Shown piece after piece: positions 17,450-26,377 of a DNA stretch of 64,000 nt. The stretch comes from an uncultured Collinsella sp. (GTDB taxonomy: Bacteria > Actinomycetota > Coriobacteriia > Coriobacteriales > Coriobacteriaceae), in assembly GCA_958370785.1 (NCBI GenBank), contig CATXKN010000002.1:287402-351401 (forward strand). The letters are read 5' to 3'. The notes below the pieces were generated by a model. It did not search any database and was not told where the DNA came from. It worked only from the letters and a program-made list of their open reading frames with translations. The translations under genes were made by a program, and so were the position numbers. Positions within the stretch are counted from its first letter, which is position 1. Each line of letters opens with the position of its first letter.

Positions 17450-18493
17450 ATGGCGCTTTCTGAATACAGCAAGCGGCTGCTGGGTGCCTATGCCGAGCAG
17501 CCGTTCCTTATGGCTCCCATGGCGGGCGTAACCGACCCCGCCTATCGCATCATGTGTCGCCGCCGCGGCGCCATCCTTGCCTACAGCGAGATGGTGAGCG
17601 TTGCAGGCCTTGCCTACGCCAGCAACAAGACGTGGCGCCTGGTGTTGCCGGCCGACGAGGAGCAGCAAATTTGTGTGCAGCTCTTTGGTTCCAAGCCCGA
17701 TCAGTTTGCGAGTGCCGTCGCTGCCGTCGAGGAACGCGTGGGCGATCGCCTGTCACTGATTGATATCAACATGGCCTGTCCGGCTCGCAAGGTCGTTACC
17801 AAGGGCGAGGGCTCGGCGCTTATGCGCACGCCCGACCTGGCCGAGAAGATTGTCGAGGCAGCGGTGGGCGCGGCGCATGTTCCCGTGACCGTGAAGATCC
17901 GCAAAGGTTTTTATGCCGAGGATCGCAACGCCGCAACGTTTGCCCAGATGCTCGAGGGTGCCGGTGCCGCTGCGGTGGCGGTGCATGGTCGTTGTGCCAC
18001 GCAGCTCTATACGGGCCAGGCCGATTGGTCTGTCGTCGATGAGGTGGCCGATGCCGTCGAGATTCCCGTGATTGGTTCGGGCGATGTGTTCTCGGCCGAG
18101 GATGCTGTTGAGCGTCTGAGCGGCTCAGGTGCCAGTGCGGTGTTTATTGCGCGCGGCATCTACGGCAATCCGTGGGTGTTCGGCGATGCACGCGCCCTTG
18201 CACTCGATGGCACGCCGGTTCCTTCTCGCTCCTCGGTCGAGCGCCTGGAGGCTCTGCGTGAGCACCTGACGTTGACGCACGAGCTTCTGCCGCTTATGTC
18301 GCGCGCCCGTACGTATGCGAGCTGGTACTTAAAGGGCATGCCCCATGCCGCCGCCTGGCGCGCTCAGGTGGTGCGCTGCTCCACGTACGAGGAGTTTATG
18401 GCGCTGGTTGATGATATCGAGCGCGACGTGGTGGTCTGCGAGGCCGCGCTTGCCGCCGGCGAGTCGGTGCCCGCTCATCCGCTGGAGGCTTAA
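17450..18493 (+). CDS. tRNA-dihydrouridine synthase
   Basis: FMN enzyme reducing uridine to dihydrouridine in the tRNA D-loop. 347 residues. APMAGVTD opens the TIM barrel, the catalytic cysteine is in NMACPARKV, and the FMN phosphate motif GSGDVFSAEDA is present, followed by the C-terminal helical tRNA-binding domain. The bacterial Dus class of Gram-positives is DusB-like, but the exact uridine position cannot be told from sequence here. Starts 4 bases after lepA and is followed 2 bases later by hemW. Confidence 0.92.
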   Translation: MALSEYSKRLLGAYAEQPFLMAPMAGVTDPAYRIMCRRRGAILAYSEMVSVAGLAYASNKTWRLVLPADEEQQICVQLFGSKPDQFASAVAAVEERVGDRLSLIDINMACPARKVVTKGEGSALMRTPDLAEKIVEAAVGAAHVPVTVKIRKGFYAEDRNAATFAQMLEGAGAAAVAVHGRCATQLYTGQADWSVVDEVADAVEIPVIGSGDVFSAEDAVERLSGSGASAVFIARGIYGNPWVFGDARALALDGTPVPSRSSVERLEALREHLTLTHELLPLMSRARTYASWYLKGMPHAAAWRAQVVRCSTYEEFMALVDDIERDVVVCEAALAAGESVPAHPLEA

Positions 18494-18495
18494 GG

Positions 18496-19728
18496 GTGGC
18501 CGTTACCGCGCTGTATGTGCACGTGCCGTTTTGCGCTCAAAAATGCCGCTATTGCGACTTTGACTCGCGCAGCTTTGCCCCGTGCGAGCTGGGTGCTGCG
18601 CTCGATGCCTATTTTAAGCAGTTGTACGCGCGCCTCGATGCCTTTGGCAACGCTGGGGCACTCAGGCAGATTCGCACCGTCTACGTAGGCGGCGGCACGC
18701 CGTCGCTGGCAGGGGAGCGCCTGGTGAAACTTGCCCGGCGCATTTCCGCGTGGTGCAAGCCCATTGAGTTTACCTGCGAGGCCAATCCTGAGTCGCTGAC
18801 CGCTGAGCTCGCCACCGCGCTTGCCGGGGTGGGTGTCACGCGCATCTCTCTGGGCGTGCAAACCCTCGATAATACCGAGTTGGTTGCCATTGGCCGCATC
18901 CATAATGCCGAACGGGCGCTTGAGGCTATCGCGACGGTGAAGGATGTTGGGCTCGATGTGTCGTGCGACCTTATGTGTGGGCTTCCCAGACAGACTATGG
19001 CGAGCTGGCGGCACACGCTTAATGGCGTGCTTGCGGCGGCCCCGCACCATGTGTCGGTCTATCCGCTTACGCTCGAGGAGGGCACGCCGCTTTACCGTAT
19101 GGCGTGCCGTGACGAGTCGCTTGAGCCCGATGAGGATTTCCAAGCCGCATGCATGGACGCCGCGCGTGAGCGTCTGGGTGCGGCCGGCTATCACCCGTAT
19201 GAGGTGGCGAGCTACGCGCTCGATGGGCATGAATGCGCTCACAATATCGCCTACTGGACTGGTCAGGGCTATCTGGGTTTGGGTCGTTCTGCCGCGGGTA
19301 TGCTCGATGCCGAGGATTTCGATCGCTTGGCTGGATTGTTTCCCGGCGTGGCCCCCCGTGGTGACTTTTACCGCGAGCGCCTGGTCCAGCGCAGCGATGA
19401 CGCGACGTCGTTTGAGGCCGAGTACCTGACGCATCGCGAGGCAGCAGCCGAGGACCTGATGCTCGCTTGTCGCATGACGTGCGGTGTCGCGTCCGACCTG
19501 TTGGTTCGCGCGGCTCGTGTCATCCCTGCCGATGAACTGACAGCGGCTTGTGACCGCGCTCTTGAACTTGGGCTTGCCGCTTGGGTGCCCGAGCACGGTG
19601 ATACCTATGCGGGGCCTATCGCCTCTGTCGATGTCATCGCTGGCCGCACCTGTGCCCGCTTGGCGCCGACCCACCTAGGTTGGCTCGATGGAAATGTTCT
19701 GTTCGAGCTGTTTTGGGGTCTAGCCTAG
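18496..19728 (+). CDS. hemW: radical SAM heme chaperone HemW / coproporphyrinogen III oxidase-like
   Basis: Radical SAM protein with CAQKCRYC near residue 13, the CxxxCxxC cluster. VGGGTPSL and EANPESL are HemN/HemW family motifs. 410 residues. True oxygen-independent coproporphyrinogen oxidase (HemN) has a further Cys after the cluster; here the cluster is followed by DFDSRSF, so the HemW-type role in heme delivery is preferred. The GTG start is 2 bases after the dus stop. The hemW to dnaJ neighbourhood is common in Gram-positives, though hrcA is missing here. Confidence 0.85.
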   Translation: MAVTALYVHVPFCAQKCRYCDFDSRSFAPCELGAALDAYFKQLYARLDAFGNAGALRQIRTVYVGGGTPSLAGERLVKLARRISAWCKPIEFTCEANPESLTAELATALAGVGVTRISLGVQTLDNTELVAIGRIHNAERALEAIATVKDVGLDVSCDLMCGLPRQTMASWRHTLNGVLAAAPHHVSVYPLTLEEGTPLYRMACRDESLEPDEDFQAACMDAARERLGAAGYHPYEVASYALDGHECAHNIAYWTGQGYLGLGRSAAGMLDAEDFDRLAGLFPGVAPRGDFYRERLVQRSDDATSFEAEYLTHREAAAEDLMLACRMTCGVASDLLVRAARVIPADELTAACDRALELGLAAWVPEHGDTYAGPIASVDVIAGRTCARLAPTHLGWLDGNVLFELFWGLA

Positions 19729-19786
19729 GCCGCTCGGGTAGAATTACCGCAATATATACGCTGCTGTGAGCAGGAGGTTGCCGCGC

Positions 19787-20890
19787 ATGGCGACGATGAA
19801 CGAAAAAGATTACTACGAGATTTTGGGTGTCTCCAAGGATGCCACCTCGCGTGATATTCAAAAGGCTTTCCAGCAGAAGGCCCGCAAGCTCCATCCGGAC
19901 GTCAATAAAGAGCCGGATGCCGAGGAGAAGTTTAAAGAGGTTTCCGAGGCCTACGCCGTGCTCTCTGACGAGCAGAAGCGTGCACGTTACGACGCCATGC
20001 GTTCGGGCAATCCCTTTGCCGGTGCACCGACGGCTTCGCCCTATGGCGGTGGCTATGCCGGCAGCGCCGGTTACGGCAATCCCTTTGACGGCGGTTTCCC
20101 CTTCGGGGGCGCCTGGGGCCAGCCTCGTCGCGGCCAGGCGGCCTACAACCCCGAGAGTGGCGCCAACGTGGTCGTCGATATCAAGCTCGACGCTAAGGAG
20201 GCCAAGAGCGGTGCCCACAAGACCGTTCGCTATACCCGCTTTGACACCTGTGGACATTGTGGTGGATCGGGCTCCGTTTCGTCAGAGCATGCCCACCCCT
20301 GCCCGAGCTGCGGTGGTCGCGGCCATATCGATGTCGACCTGTCCTTCCTGTTTGGTGCGGGCACGTTTCAGACGGTTTGTCCTGAGTGCGGCGGTTCCGG
20401 CAAGGTCGTTGCCGACCCGTGCCCCGATTGCGGTGGCAGCGGCCGTACCCGCGTAACCTCCGAGCAGACGATTGAGTTTCCCGCCGGCACGCATGATGGC
20501 GACGAGGTGCGCATCCCCAACATGGGTCACGCCGGCACGAACGGCGCTTCAGGCGGTGACCTGGTCGGTCGTGCGCACGTTGAGGCCGAGCGCCTGGAGG
20601 GTAAGGCTCGCACCGGCTTCTACCTCATGGGTATCATCGCACCGTTTTTGGTGCTGTCGGCCATCTCGGGCGTGTTCTCGGCCTTTGCCATGATGTGCTT
20701 TATCCCGTTTGCCATGGGACTATTCATGGTACTTTCGGATGGCGTGCTTCATCGCAGCCTGCTGTGGTGGAAGCGCGGCGCGATGCAGTTTGCCAATGGT
20801 TTTGCCAACGGCTTTATGTTTGCGCTCGTGTCGGTCTGGTTTGCGAGCTGCTCGCAGCAGGCCATGCTTTCGCCCTACGGGATGCAATAA
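19787..20890 (+). CDS. DnaJ-like J-protein with C-terminal membrane segments
   Basis: 367 residues. A complete J-domain lies at about 5-70 with HPD in LHPDVN, followed by a Gly/Phe/Pro-rich linker and then a zinc region with four CxxCxGxG-type repeats (CGHCGGSG, CPSCGGRG, CPECGGSG, CPDCGGSG). The substrate-binding C-terminal domain breaks off at about residue 275. It is replaced by hydrophobic stretches at about 277-297, 299-318 and 340-356, so domain II and the dimerisation tail are missing. ATG 19787 follows AGGAGG. It lies just upstream of a canonical dnaJ. It probably recruits DnaK to the membrane, but this is inferred. Confidence 0.88.
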   Translation: MATMNEKDYYEILGVSKDATSRDIQKAFQQKARKLHPDVNKEPDAEEKFKEVSEAYAVLSDEQKRARYDAMRSGNPFAGAPTASPYGGGYAGSAGYGNPFDGGFPFGGAWGQPRRGQAAYNPESGANVVVDIKLDAKEAKSGAHKTVRYTRFDTCGHCGGSGSVSSEHAHPCPSCGGRGHIDVDLSFLFGAGTFQTVCPECGGSGKVVADPCPDCGGSGRTRVTSEQTIEFPAGTHDGDEVRIPNMGHAGTNGASGGDLVGRAHVEAERLEGKARTGFYLMGIIAPFLVLSAISGVFSAFAMMCFIPFAMGLFMVLSDGVLHRSLLWWKRGAMQFANGFANGFMFALVSVWFASCSQQAMLSPYGMQ

Positions 20891-20971
20891 CATTAAACAC
20901 TCTGTTTGCGGCCGGCCCAGCTTGGGTATAGGACGCACTGTGACAATAATGAAAGTTGGAAGGATTCGGTC

Positions 20972-22120
20972 GTGTCGGAAAATAGGGATTACTACGAGGT
21001 ACTTGGCGTTGACAAGGATGCCGACGCGCGGACGATTAAGCGCGCGTTTCTAAAGAAAGCCCGTACGGTACACCCGGATGTTTCGGACGACCCCGAGGCC
21101 GAGGCCAAGTTCAAAGAGCTCAACGAGGCCTATTCCGTTCTTTCCGACGAACAGAAGCGTGCTAACTACGACCGTTACGGCACCGCGGACGGCCCCGGTG
21201 GCTCTGGCTATGTTGACATCAACGATATCTTTGGTGGCATGGGCATGGACGACCTGTTCTCGTCGTTCTTTGGCGGTGGCGCCGGCGGTGGCGCTCGCAG
21301 CCGTCGCGAGCGCCGTCGCGGTCGCGATATGGCCATCTCCCTTTCGGTGACGCTCGAGGAGGCGGCGCTCGGCTGCAAAAAGACGATCAGCTACGACCGC
21401 CTTGCCCCTTGCGATGACTGCAATGGTACCGGCAAGGCCGAGGGCGCTACCGAAAAGCAGTGCAGCCGCTGTCACGGCACAGGCTATGTGACGACGGTCC
21501 AGCGTTCTTTCCTGGGCCAGGTTCAGTCCTCTTCGCCCTGTCCCGACTGCCACGGCGAAGGCACGGTCATCGATCATCCCTGCGAGACCTGTGACGGCCA
21601 GGGCCGCACGCCTTCTCACGAAAAGATTGACATCGATATTCCTGCCGGCGTTTCGACCGGTCGTCAGCTGCGCGTGAGTGGTTTTGGCGAGGCCGGCCTT
21701 CGTGGCGAGCCGTCGGGCGACCTGATTGTCAACGTGCGTGTCGCCGACCACGAGCGTTTTAAGCGTAATGGCGATGACCTCTATCTGGTGAGCGATATCT
21801 CGATTGCGCAGGCCGCGCTCGGTTGCGAGATTGAGGTCGAGGGCATTATGCCTGACGAGGTCGTTAAAGTGACGGTTCCCGCCGGCACACAGTACGGTGA
21901 CACCGTGAGCGTCAACAACTACGGCATGCCGCGTATCGGCGGTGGCGGCTCGCGCGGTCGTCTGATTGTGCAGCTGCGCGTGGTCGTTCCCACCAATCTC
22001 TCCAATAAGCAGCGCGAGCTGCTTCGCGCCTTTGCCGACGAGATGGGCGATGACGTCGCATCCGGTAAGAAGTCGGTGACCGACCGTATCAAGAGTGCCC
22101 TCGACGACATCCTCGATTAA
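20972..22120 (+). CDS. dnaJ: chaperone protein DnaJ
   Basis: Co-chaperone stimulating DnaK ATPase and delivering unfolded substrates. 382 residues: J-domain with HPD (VHPDVS), G/F region, zinc centre with CDDCNGTG, CSRCHGTG, CPDCHGEG and CETCDGQG, and both C-terminal beta domains. Full length, in contrast to its upstream neighbour. GTG start about 10 bases after GGAAGGA. The longer reading from 20906 is rejected because its extra residues are not family-like. dnaK and grpE are not in this window. Confidence 0.94.
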   Translation: MSENRDYYEVLGVDKDADARTIKRAFLKKARTVHPDVSDDPEAEAKFKELNEAYSVLSDEQKRANYDRYGTADGPGGSGYVDINDIFGGMGMDDLFSSFFGGGAGGGARSRRERRRGRDMAISLSVTLEEAALGCKKTISYDRLAPCDDCNGTGKAEGATEKQCSRCHGTGYVTTVQRSFLGQVQSSSPCPDCHGEGTVIDHPCETCDGQGRTPSHEKIDIDIPAGVSTGRQLRVSGFGEAGLRGEPSGDLIVNVRVADHERFKRNGDDLYLVSDISIAQAALGCEIEVEGIMPDEVVKVTVPAGTQYGDTVSVNNYGMPRIGGGGSRGRLIVQLRVVVPTNLSNKQRELLRAFADEMGDDVASGKKSVTDRIKSALDDILD

Positions 22121-22129
22121 GGAGCCCGT

Positions 22130-23422
22130 GTGCTCGCACCCCATATTTCCGTCGTCAACCTCGGTTGTCGTGTCAACCGGGTTGAGTCCGACCGTATCAC
22201 TGCCGATCTTATGCGCCTGGGCTTTGCGATGGTGGAGCCCCGGGACGCCGAACTGATCGTTATCAATACCTGTGCCGTGACGGGGGAGGCCGAGGCCAAG
22301 ACCCGCAAGGCCGTCCGTCACGCCCTGGCCTATCCCGGCGAGCCTTACGTGGTCGTAACCGGCTGCGTCGTCAACCTGCATCCCGAGGAGCTGCTGGAGT
22401 TTTCCGATCGCGTGATCGCCGAACCGTCCAAGATTGACGTCGCCGAGCGCGTCTGCGAGGTGCTGGGCGTCGAATCCGATAGCGTGCCCGCCTGCAGCGA
22501 TGGCGACGTGGTCGATGCGCTCGGTCGTTCGCGGCTGGGCGTGAAGATCCAGGATGGCTGCAACCACCGCTGTACCTATTGCATCGTGTGGAAGGCCCGC
22601 GGCCCCGAGCGTTCCGTGCCCGTCGAGTCCGTGCTCGAACAGGTGCGTGAAGCTCAGGAGGCCGGCGTGCCCGAGGTCGTGCTGACCGGCGTGAATCTGG
22701 GTGCCTATGACGGCAAGAGCGCGACCGACGAACATGTCGAGATCGATGAGCTGCTTCAGGCCATCATGGAGCGCACCGAGATCGCCCATGTGCGCATCTC
22801 CTCGGTGGAACCCATGGATATTTCCGAGCGCCTGCTCAAGGTGATGGCTCGCTATCCGAAGCGTATCGCGCCGTTTTTGCACCTTCCCGTGCAGTCTGGC
22901 TGCACGGAGACGCTGCATCGCATGGGCCGTCCCTATAGCGCCGAGGCCTTTGAGGACACGGTGCGCATGATTCGCACCAACCTGCCCCAGGCGTCTCTTT
23001 CGTGCGATGTCATCGTCGGTTTTCCTGGCGAGACGGACGAGGAGTTCGAGGAGTCGCTGGCGCTGTGCCGTCGCGTGGGCTTTTCGCGCATGCACGTGTT
23101 CCGCTATAGCAAGCGCCCCGGCACCCTCGCCGCCGACATGCCCGACCAGGTACCCCCTGAGGTCATGGCCGAGCGCAGCCGTCGCATGCGCGCGGCTGCT
23201 CAGGAGCTCGCGATTGCCGATGCCCGCCGCCGCGTTGGCACGGTCGAGCGTGCGGTGCTCGAGTATGGCGACAACCTGACGCTCGGCTCGTTCCATCATG
23301 CCCGTCTTGATGATACCTGTGGACTCACAGCCCCGTGCCTGCTCGATGTTGCTATCATCGGAGTCGATGATTCCGGCTTGGTCCATGCACGCAGGGAGGT
23401 TCATGGAAGCCTCGAAGATTAG
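22130..23422 (+). CDS. mtaB: tRNA t6A37 methylthiotransferase MtaB
   Basis: Radical SAM methylthiotransferase converting t6A to ms2t6A at tRNA position 37. 430 residues. The N-terminal UPF0004 domain supplies cysteines in LGCRVNRVES, INTCAVT and VTGCVV for the second cluster, and the radical SAM cluster is CNHRCTYC. LGCRVN (rather than LGCAKN or FGCQMN) is the MtaB-type signature and separates it from the window's RimO and MiaB. GTG start. The 3' end overlaps phoH by 20 bases. Confidence 0.9.
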   Translation: MLAPHISVVNLGCRVNRVESDRITADLMRLGFAMVEPRDAELIVINTCAVTGEAEAKTRKAVRHALAYPGEPYVVVTGCVVNLHPEELLEFSDRVIAEPSKIDVAERVCEVLGVESDSVPACSDGDVVDALGRSRLGVKIQDGCNHRCTYCIVWKARGPERSVPVESVLEQVREAQEAGVPEVVLTGVNLGAYDGKSATDEHVEIDELLQAIMERTEIAHVRISSVEPMDISERLLKVMARYPKRIAPFLHLPVQSGCTETLHRMGRPYSAEAFEDTVRMIRTNLPQASLSCDVIVGFPGETDEEFEESLALCRRVGFSRMHVFRYSKRPGTLAADMPDQVPPEVMAERSRRMRAAAQELAIADARRRVGTVERAVLEYGDNLTLGSFHHARLDDTCGLTAPCLLDVAIIGVDDSGLVHARREVHGSLED

Positions 23423-24389
23423 ACTTACCGTTCCCGAGGGTATCGACCCCTCGCGCGTTTTGGGCGCCGGCGACGGCGTCCTTCGTGCACTCGAGAACTT
23501 GGTGCGCGCCCATGTGGTTGCCCGCGGTGACAGCGTTGCCGTGAGCGGTGATCCGGACGAGGTTGAGTTGGTCGCGCGTTTTTTCGAACATGCCTTTCGT
23601 GAGGCCGCTGCCGGGCGCACGCTTTCTGCCGATGATGTCTCGCGCTGTCTGGCCGTTCTGCGCGACGGCGAGCATGATGCCTCGTCGTTGCGCGATGACG
23701 CGCTGCTATCGTATCGCGGTCGCGTTATCCGCCCCAAGACGCTCGGCCAAAAGCGCTATGTGGATGCCATCCGCTCTTCTACCATCACGTTTGGCCTCGG
23801 TCCCGCCGGTACCGGTAAAACCTATCTGGCCATGGCGCTCGCCGTTGCCGCGCTCAAGCGCCATGAGGTAGGCCGCCTGATCCTGACGCGCCCGGTTGTC
23901 GAGGCGGGGGAGAACCTGGGCTTTTTGCCCGGCACCCTCGAGGAAAAGATCGACCCGTATATGCGCCCGCTCTATGATGCCCTCTTTGACATGATGGATC
24001 GCGAACGCATCGATGAGCTTATGGAGCGTGGCGTGATCGAGATCGCGCCGCTCGCCTACATGCGCGGTCGAACGCTGAGTGATGCCTTTGTGGTGCTCGA
24101 TGAGGCACAAAACACAACGCCCGAGCAGATGAAGATGTTCTTGACGCGTCTGGGCTTTAATTCCAAGTTCGTGATTACCGGCGACCTGAGCCAGCGTGAC
24201 CTGGTTGGTCGTCGCGGCGGTCTTGCCGACGTTGAGCAGATTTTGGGCCGTGTCGACGATGTCGCATTTTCGCACCTCGAGCGCGCCGATGTGGTGCGCC
24301 ATGCCCTGGTGGGCCGTATTGTTGAGGCCTATGATGCATACGACGATGCGCGTGAGCAGCGCGCACACGATCGAAAGGAGTCCCGTTGA
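23403..24389 (+). CDS. phoH: PhoH family ATPase (PhoL/YbeZ-like)
   Basis: Predicted RNA-linked ATPase that acts with YbeY. 328 residues. Walker A is GPAGTGKTY and Walker B VVLDEAQN; the sensor region FVITGDLSQRDL is also present. ATG 23403 is preferred; it lies within the end of mtaB, very close after GGGAGG. ATG 23385 upstream would add 6 residues. The TGA overlaps the TTG start of ybeY, and phoH-ybeY-dgkA-era is the standard order. Confidence 0.92.
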   Translation: MEASKIRLTVPEGIDPSRVLGAGDGVLRALENLVRAHVVARGDSVAVSGDPDEVELVARFFEHAFREAAAGRTLSADDVSRCLAVLRDGEHDASSLRDDALLSYRGRVIRPKTLGQKRYVDAIRSSTITFGLGPAGTGKTYLAMALAVAALKRHEVGRLILTRPVVEAGENLGFLPGTLEEKIDPYMRPLYDALFDMMDRERIDELMERGVIEIAPLAYMRGRTLSDAFVVLDEAQNTTPEQMKMFLTRLGFNSKFVITGDLSQRDLVGRRGGLADVEQILGRVDDVAFSHLERADVVRHALVGRIVEAYDAYDDAREQRAHDRKESR

Positions 24390-24895
24390 GTGTATTGATC
24401 AGCAACGATGCCGAGCTCGATACGCTGCTCGATGCCCAGGAGGTGGAGCACATCTGCGGGGTTGTGCTTGCCGCCGAGGGTGTTGAGCGTGAGGTCGAGA
24501 TTTCCCTTTCGTATGTCGATGAGGACGAGATGCACGAGCTCAACCACGAGTGGCGCGGTATCGACCGCACCACCGATGTCCTCTCGTTTGAATGCGACTC
24601 GGCCTTTGACGAGGACATTCCCGCCGACGAGACGCTCGAGCTCGGCGATATTATCCTGGCCCCGCAGGTTATTGCCCGTCAGGCCCCCGGCTTTGGCAAC
24701 AGCCCCGCCGATGAGTGCCGACTGATGCTCGTGCACGGAATGCTGCACCTGCTGGGTTACGACCACATCGAGGACGATGAGGCCGAGGTCATGGAGGCAC
24801 GCGAGGATGTTATCCTGCGCGACCTGGCGCTTGAGCGCGGCGAGGACCCCAAACTCGTCCACGTCGGCCCCATAACCAATCATGCCCACGACTAG
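24386..24895 (+). CDS. ybeY: endoribonuclease YbeY
   Basis: Metal-dependent single-strand RNase for 16S rRNA 3' maturation and ribosome quality control. 169 residues. The zinc motif HGMLHLLGYDH (H-x3-H-x5-H) is intact, and the conserved Arg lies in the R-TDVLSF segment. The start is TTG at 24386, placed 5 bases after AAAGGAG; no ATG or GTG is available in frame nearby. Overlaps phoH by 4 bases. Confidence 0.93.
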   Translation: MSVLISNDAELDTLLDAQEVEHICGVVLAAEGVEREVEISLSYVDEDEMHELNHEWRGIDRTTDVLSFECDSAFDEDIPADETLELGDIILAPQVIARQAPGFGNSPADECRLMLVHGMLHLLGYDHIEDDEAEVMEAREDVILRDLALERGEDPKLVHVGPITNHAHD

Positions 24896-24904
24896 GAGCC
24901 GTCT

Positions 24905-25282
24905 ATGATTCCCGGATCGAACAAGGACCATCCGTCCTTTTTAAAGTCGTTCTCATACGCGATGGAGGGCTTCGTCACCGCCGTCAAGACCGAGCGCAAT
25001 ATCAAGGTCATGCTCGTGGCGGGCGTGTGTATCGTCATTGCCGGCTGCATCGTGGGGCTTGATATTGCCGAGTGGGCTACGGTCATCATCTGCTGCGGCC
25101 TGGTGATTCACGGCGAGTTGTGCAATACCGCCATGGAGGCGATTGTCGACCTCGCGACCCAGGAGCTGCATCCACTGGCCAAGCGCGCGAAGGATATCGC
25201 CGCCGCCTCTGTATACGTTCTTTCCATTACCGCCGCGATCGTGGGCGTGCTTGTCTTTGCCCACGCGCTCGACTTTATTTAG
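24905..25282 (+). CDS. dgkA: diacylglycerol/undecaprenol kinase family protein
   Basis: Small integral membrane lipid kinase. 125 residues with three membrane helices. The catalytic signature ELCNTAMEAIVDL fits the DgkA fold (E-x-N-T-A-x-E-x3-D). In Gram-positives this family (DgkA/UdpK) mainly phosphorylates undecaprenol to recycle the cell-wall lipid carrier, so that is the likelier substrate. Between ybeY and era as usual. Confidence 0.9.
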   Translation: MIPGSNKDHPSFLKSFSYAMEGFVTAVKTERNIKVMLVAGVCIVIAGCIVGLDIAEWATVIICCGLVIHGELCNTAMEAIVDLATQELHPLAKRAKDIAAASVYVLSITAAIVGVLVFAHALDFI

Positions 25283-25294
25283 AAAGGGATTCCC

Positions 25295-26365
25295 ATGTCC
25301 GACAATATGCAGCCTACCGATGAAGTTTTGGATGACGAGGTCCTGGACGAGGCTGAAGGCGCCGATTCGTTTAACGAGGTCGAGGAGTTCGACCCGTTTG
25401 AGGGTATGAGCGACGAGGAGCTCGATGCCCTGTGTGACGAGGAAGAGAGCCTCGCGGGTTTTGGCGACGTGGAACCCGGTTTTCGCAGTGGCTTTGTGGC
25501 CCTGGTCGGTCGCCCCAACGCCGGCAAGTCCACGCTGCTCAACGCCTGTTACGGCAAGAAGGTCGCCATCACCTCTCCGGTGGCCCAGACGACCCGCCGC
25601 CGTATGCGCGCCGTCGTCAACCGCCCCGGTTATCAGCTGGTTTTTGTCGATACCCCGGGTATTCATAAGCCCAAGGATGGCTTAGGTTCCGAGCTCAACA
25701 AGAGCGCGTTGTACGAACTGAACGATGTCGATGTCGTCGCGTTTCTGATCGACGCCACCAAACCCATCGGCAGGGGAGACGCCTGGGTTGCCGAGCGCGT
25801 CAAGAACGCTCGTTCCAAAAAGGTCCTGGTGCTTACCAAGGCCGATGAGGCCGATCCCGCCCAGGTCATGGAGCAGCTCAAGGCCGCTCACGAGCTTATG
25901 GAATACGACGATGAGATCGTGACGTCGTCGGTTAAGAACTTTAACGTCGATGCGTTTATCGAGACCGTTGCTCACTTTTTGCCCGAGGGCCCGCGTTGGT
26001 TCCCCGAGGACATGGGCACCGACGCGTCCGACGAGACCCTCGTGGCCGAGTTTGTGCGCGAGAAGGTCCTGCGTCGCACCCGCGACGAGATCCCTCACTC
26101 CGTGGGCGTCATCTGTGACGCGCTCGAGCAGACTAAGAAGGTCCTGCGCGTGCACGCCACGATTTACGTCGAGCGCGAGGGGCAGAAGGGCATCATCATC
26201 GGCAAGGGCGGCGAGATGATCAAGCATATCGGTATCGACGCCCGTCGCGATCTTGAGCGCATCTTTGGCACTCAGGTCTTTTTGGAGCTCGACGTGAAGG
26301 TCAAGGCCGGCTGGCGCGATGACGAGGCACAGATCCGCCGCTTTGGCTACAATGCCGAAGATTAA
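25295..26365 (+). CDS. era: GTPase Era with an acidic N-terminal extension
   Basis: Ribosome assembly GTPase that binds the 3' end of 16S rRNA. 356 residues, against about 300 usual. The extra length is an N-terminal acidic tail of about 60 residues rich in Asp and Glu. The GTPase domain has GRPNAGKST, DTPGIHKP and TKAD, and the C-terminal KH domain has GIIIGKGGEMIKHIG. The ATG follows AGAAAGGG and no better start exists after the tail, so the extension appears real. Followed by recO. Confidence 0.94.
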   Translation: MSDNMQPTDEVLDDEVLDEAEGADSFNEVEEFDPFEGMSDEELDALCDEEESLAGFGDVEPGFRSGFVALVGRPNAGKSTLLNACYGKKVAITSPVAQTTRRRMRAVVNRPGYQLVFVDTPGIHKPKDGLGSELNKSALYELNDVDVVAFLIDATKPIGRGDAWVAERVKNARSKKVLVLTKADEADPAQVMEQLKAAHELMEYDDEIVTSSVKNFNVDAFIETVAHFLPEGPRWFPEDMGTDASDETLVAEFVREKVLRRTRDEIPHSVGVICDALEQTKKVLRVHATIYVEREGQKGIIIGKGGEMIKHIGIDARRDLERIFGTQVFLELDVKVKAGWRDDEAQIRRFGYNAED

Positions 26366-26377
26366 GCCTCGGCGTTC

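Noticed and set aside
21050..23737. An 895-codon minus-strand open frame over dnaJ and mtaB
   Set aside because: It lies opposite two well-supported genes, has no ribosome site or family motif, and its composition is that of a shadow frame.
22462..24400. A possible CRISPR array or tandem repeat in the window
   Set aside because: No regularly spaced direct repeats with unique spacers were found here or elsewhere. The only tandem array is the short 11-bp set at 43731-43774.
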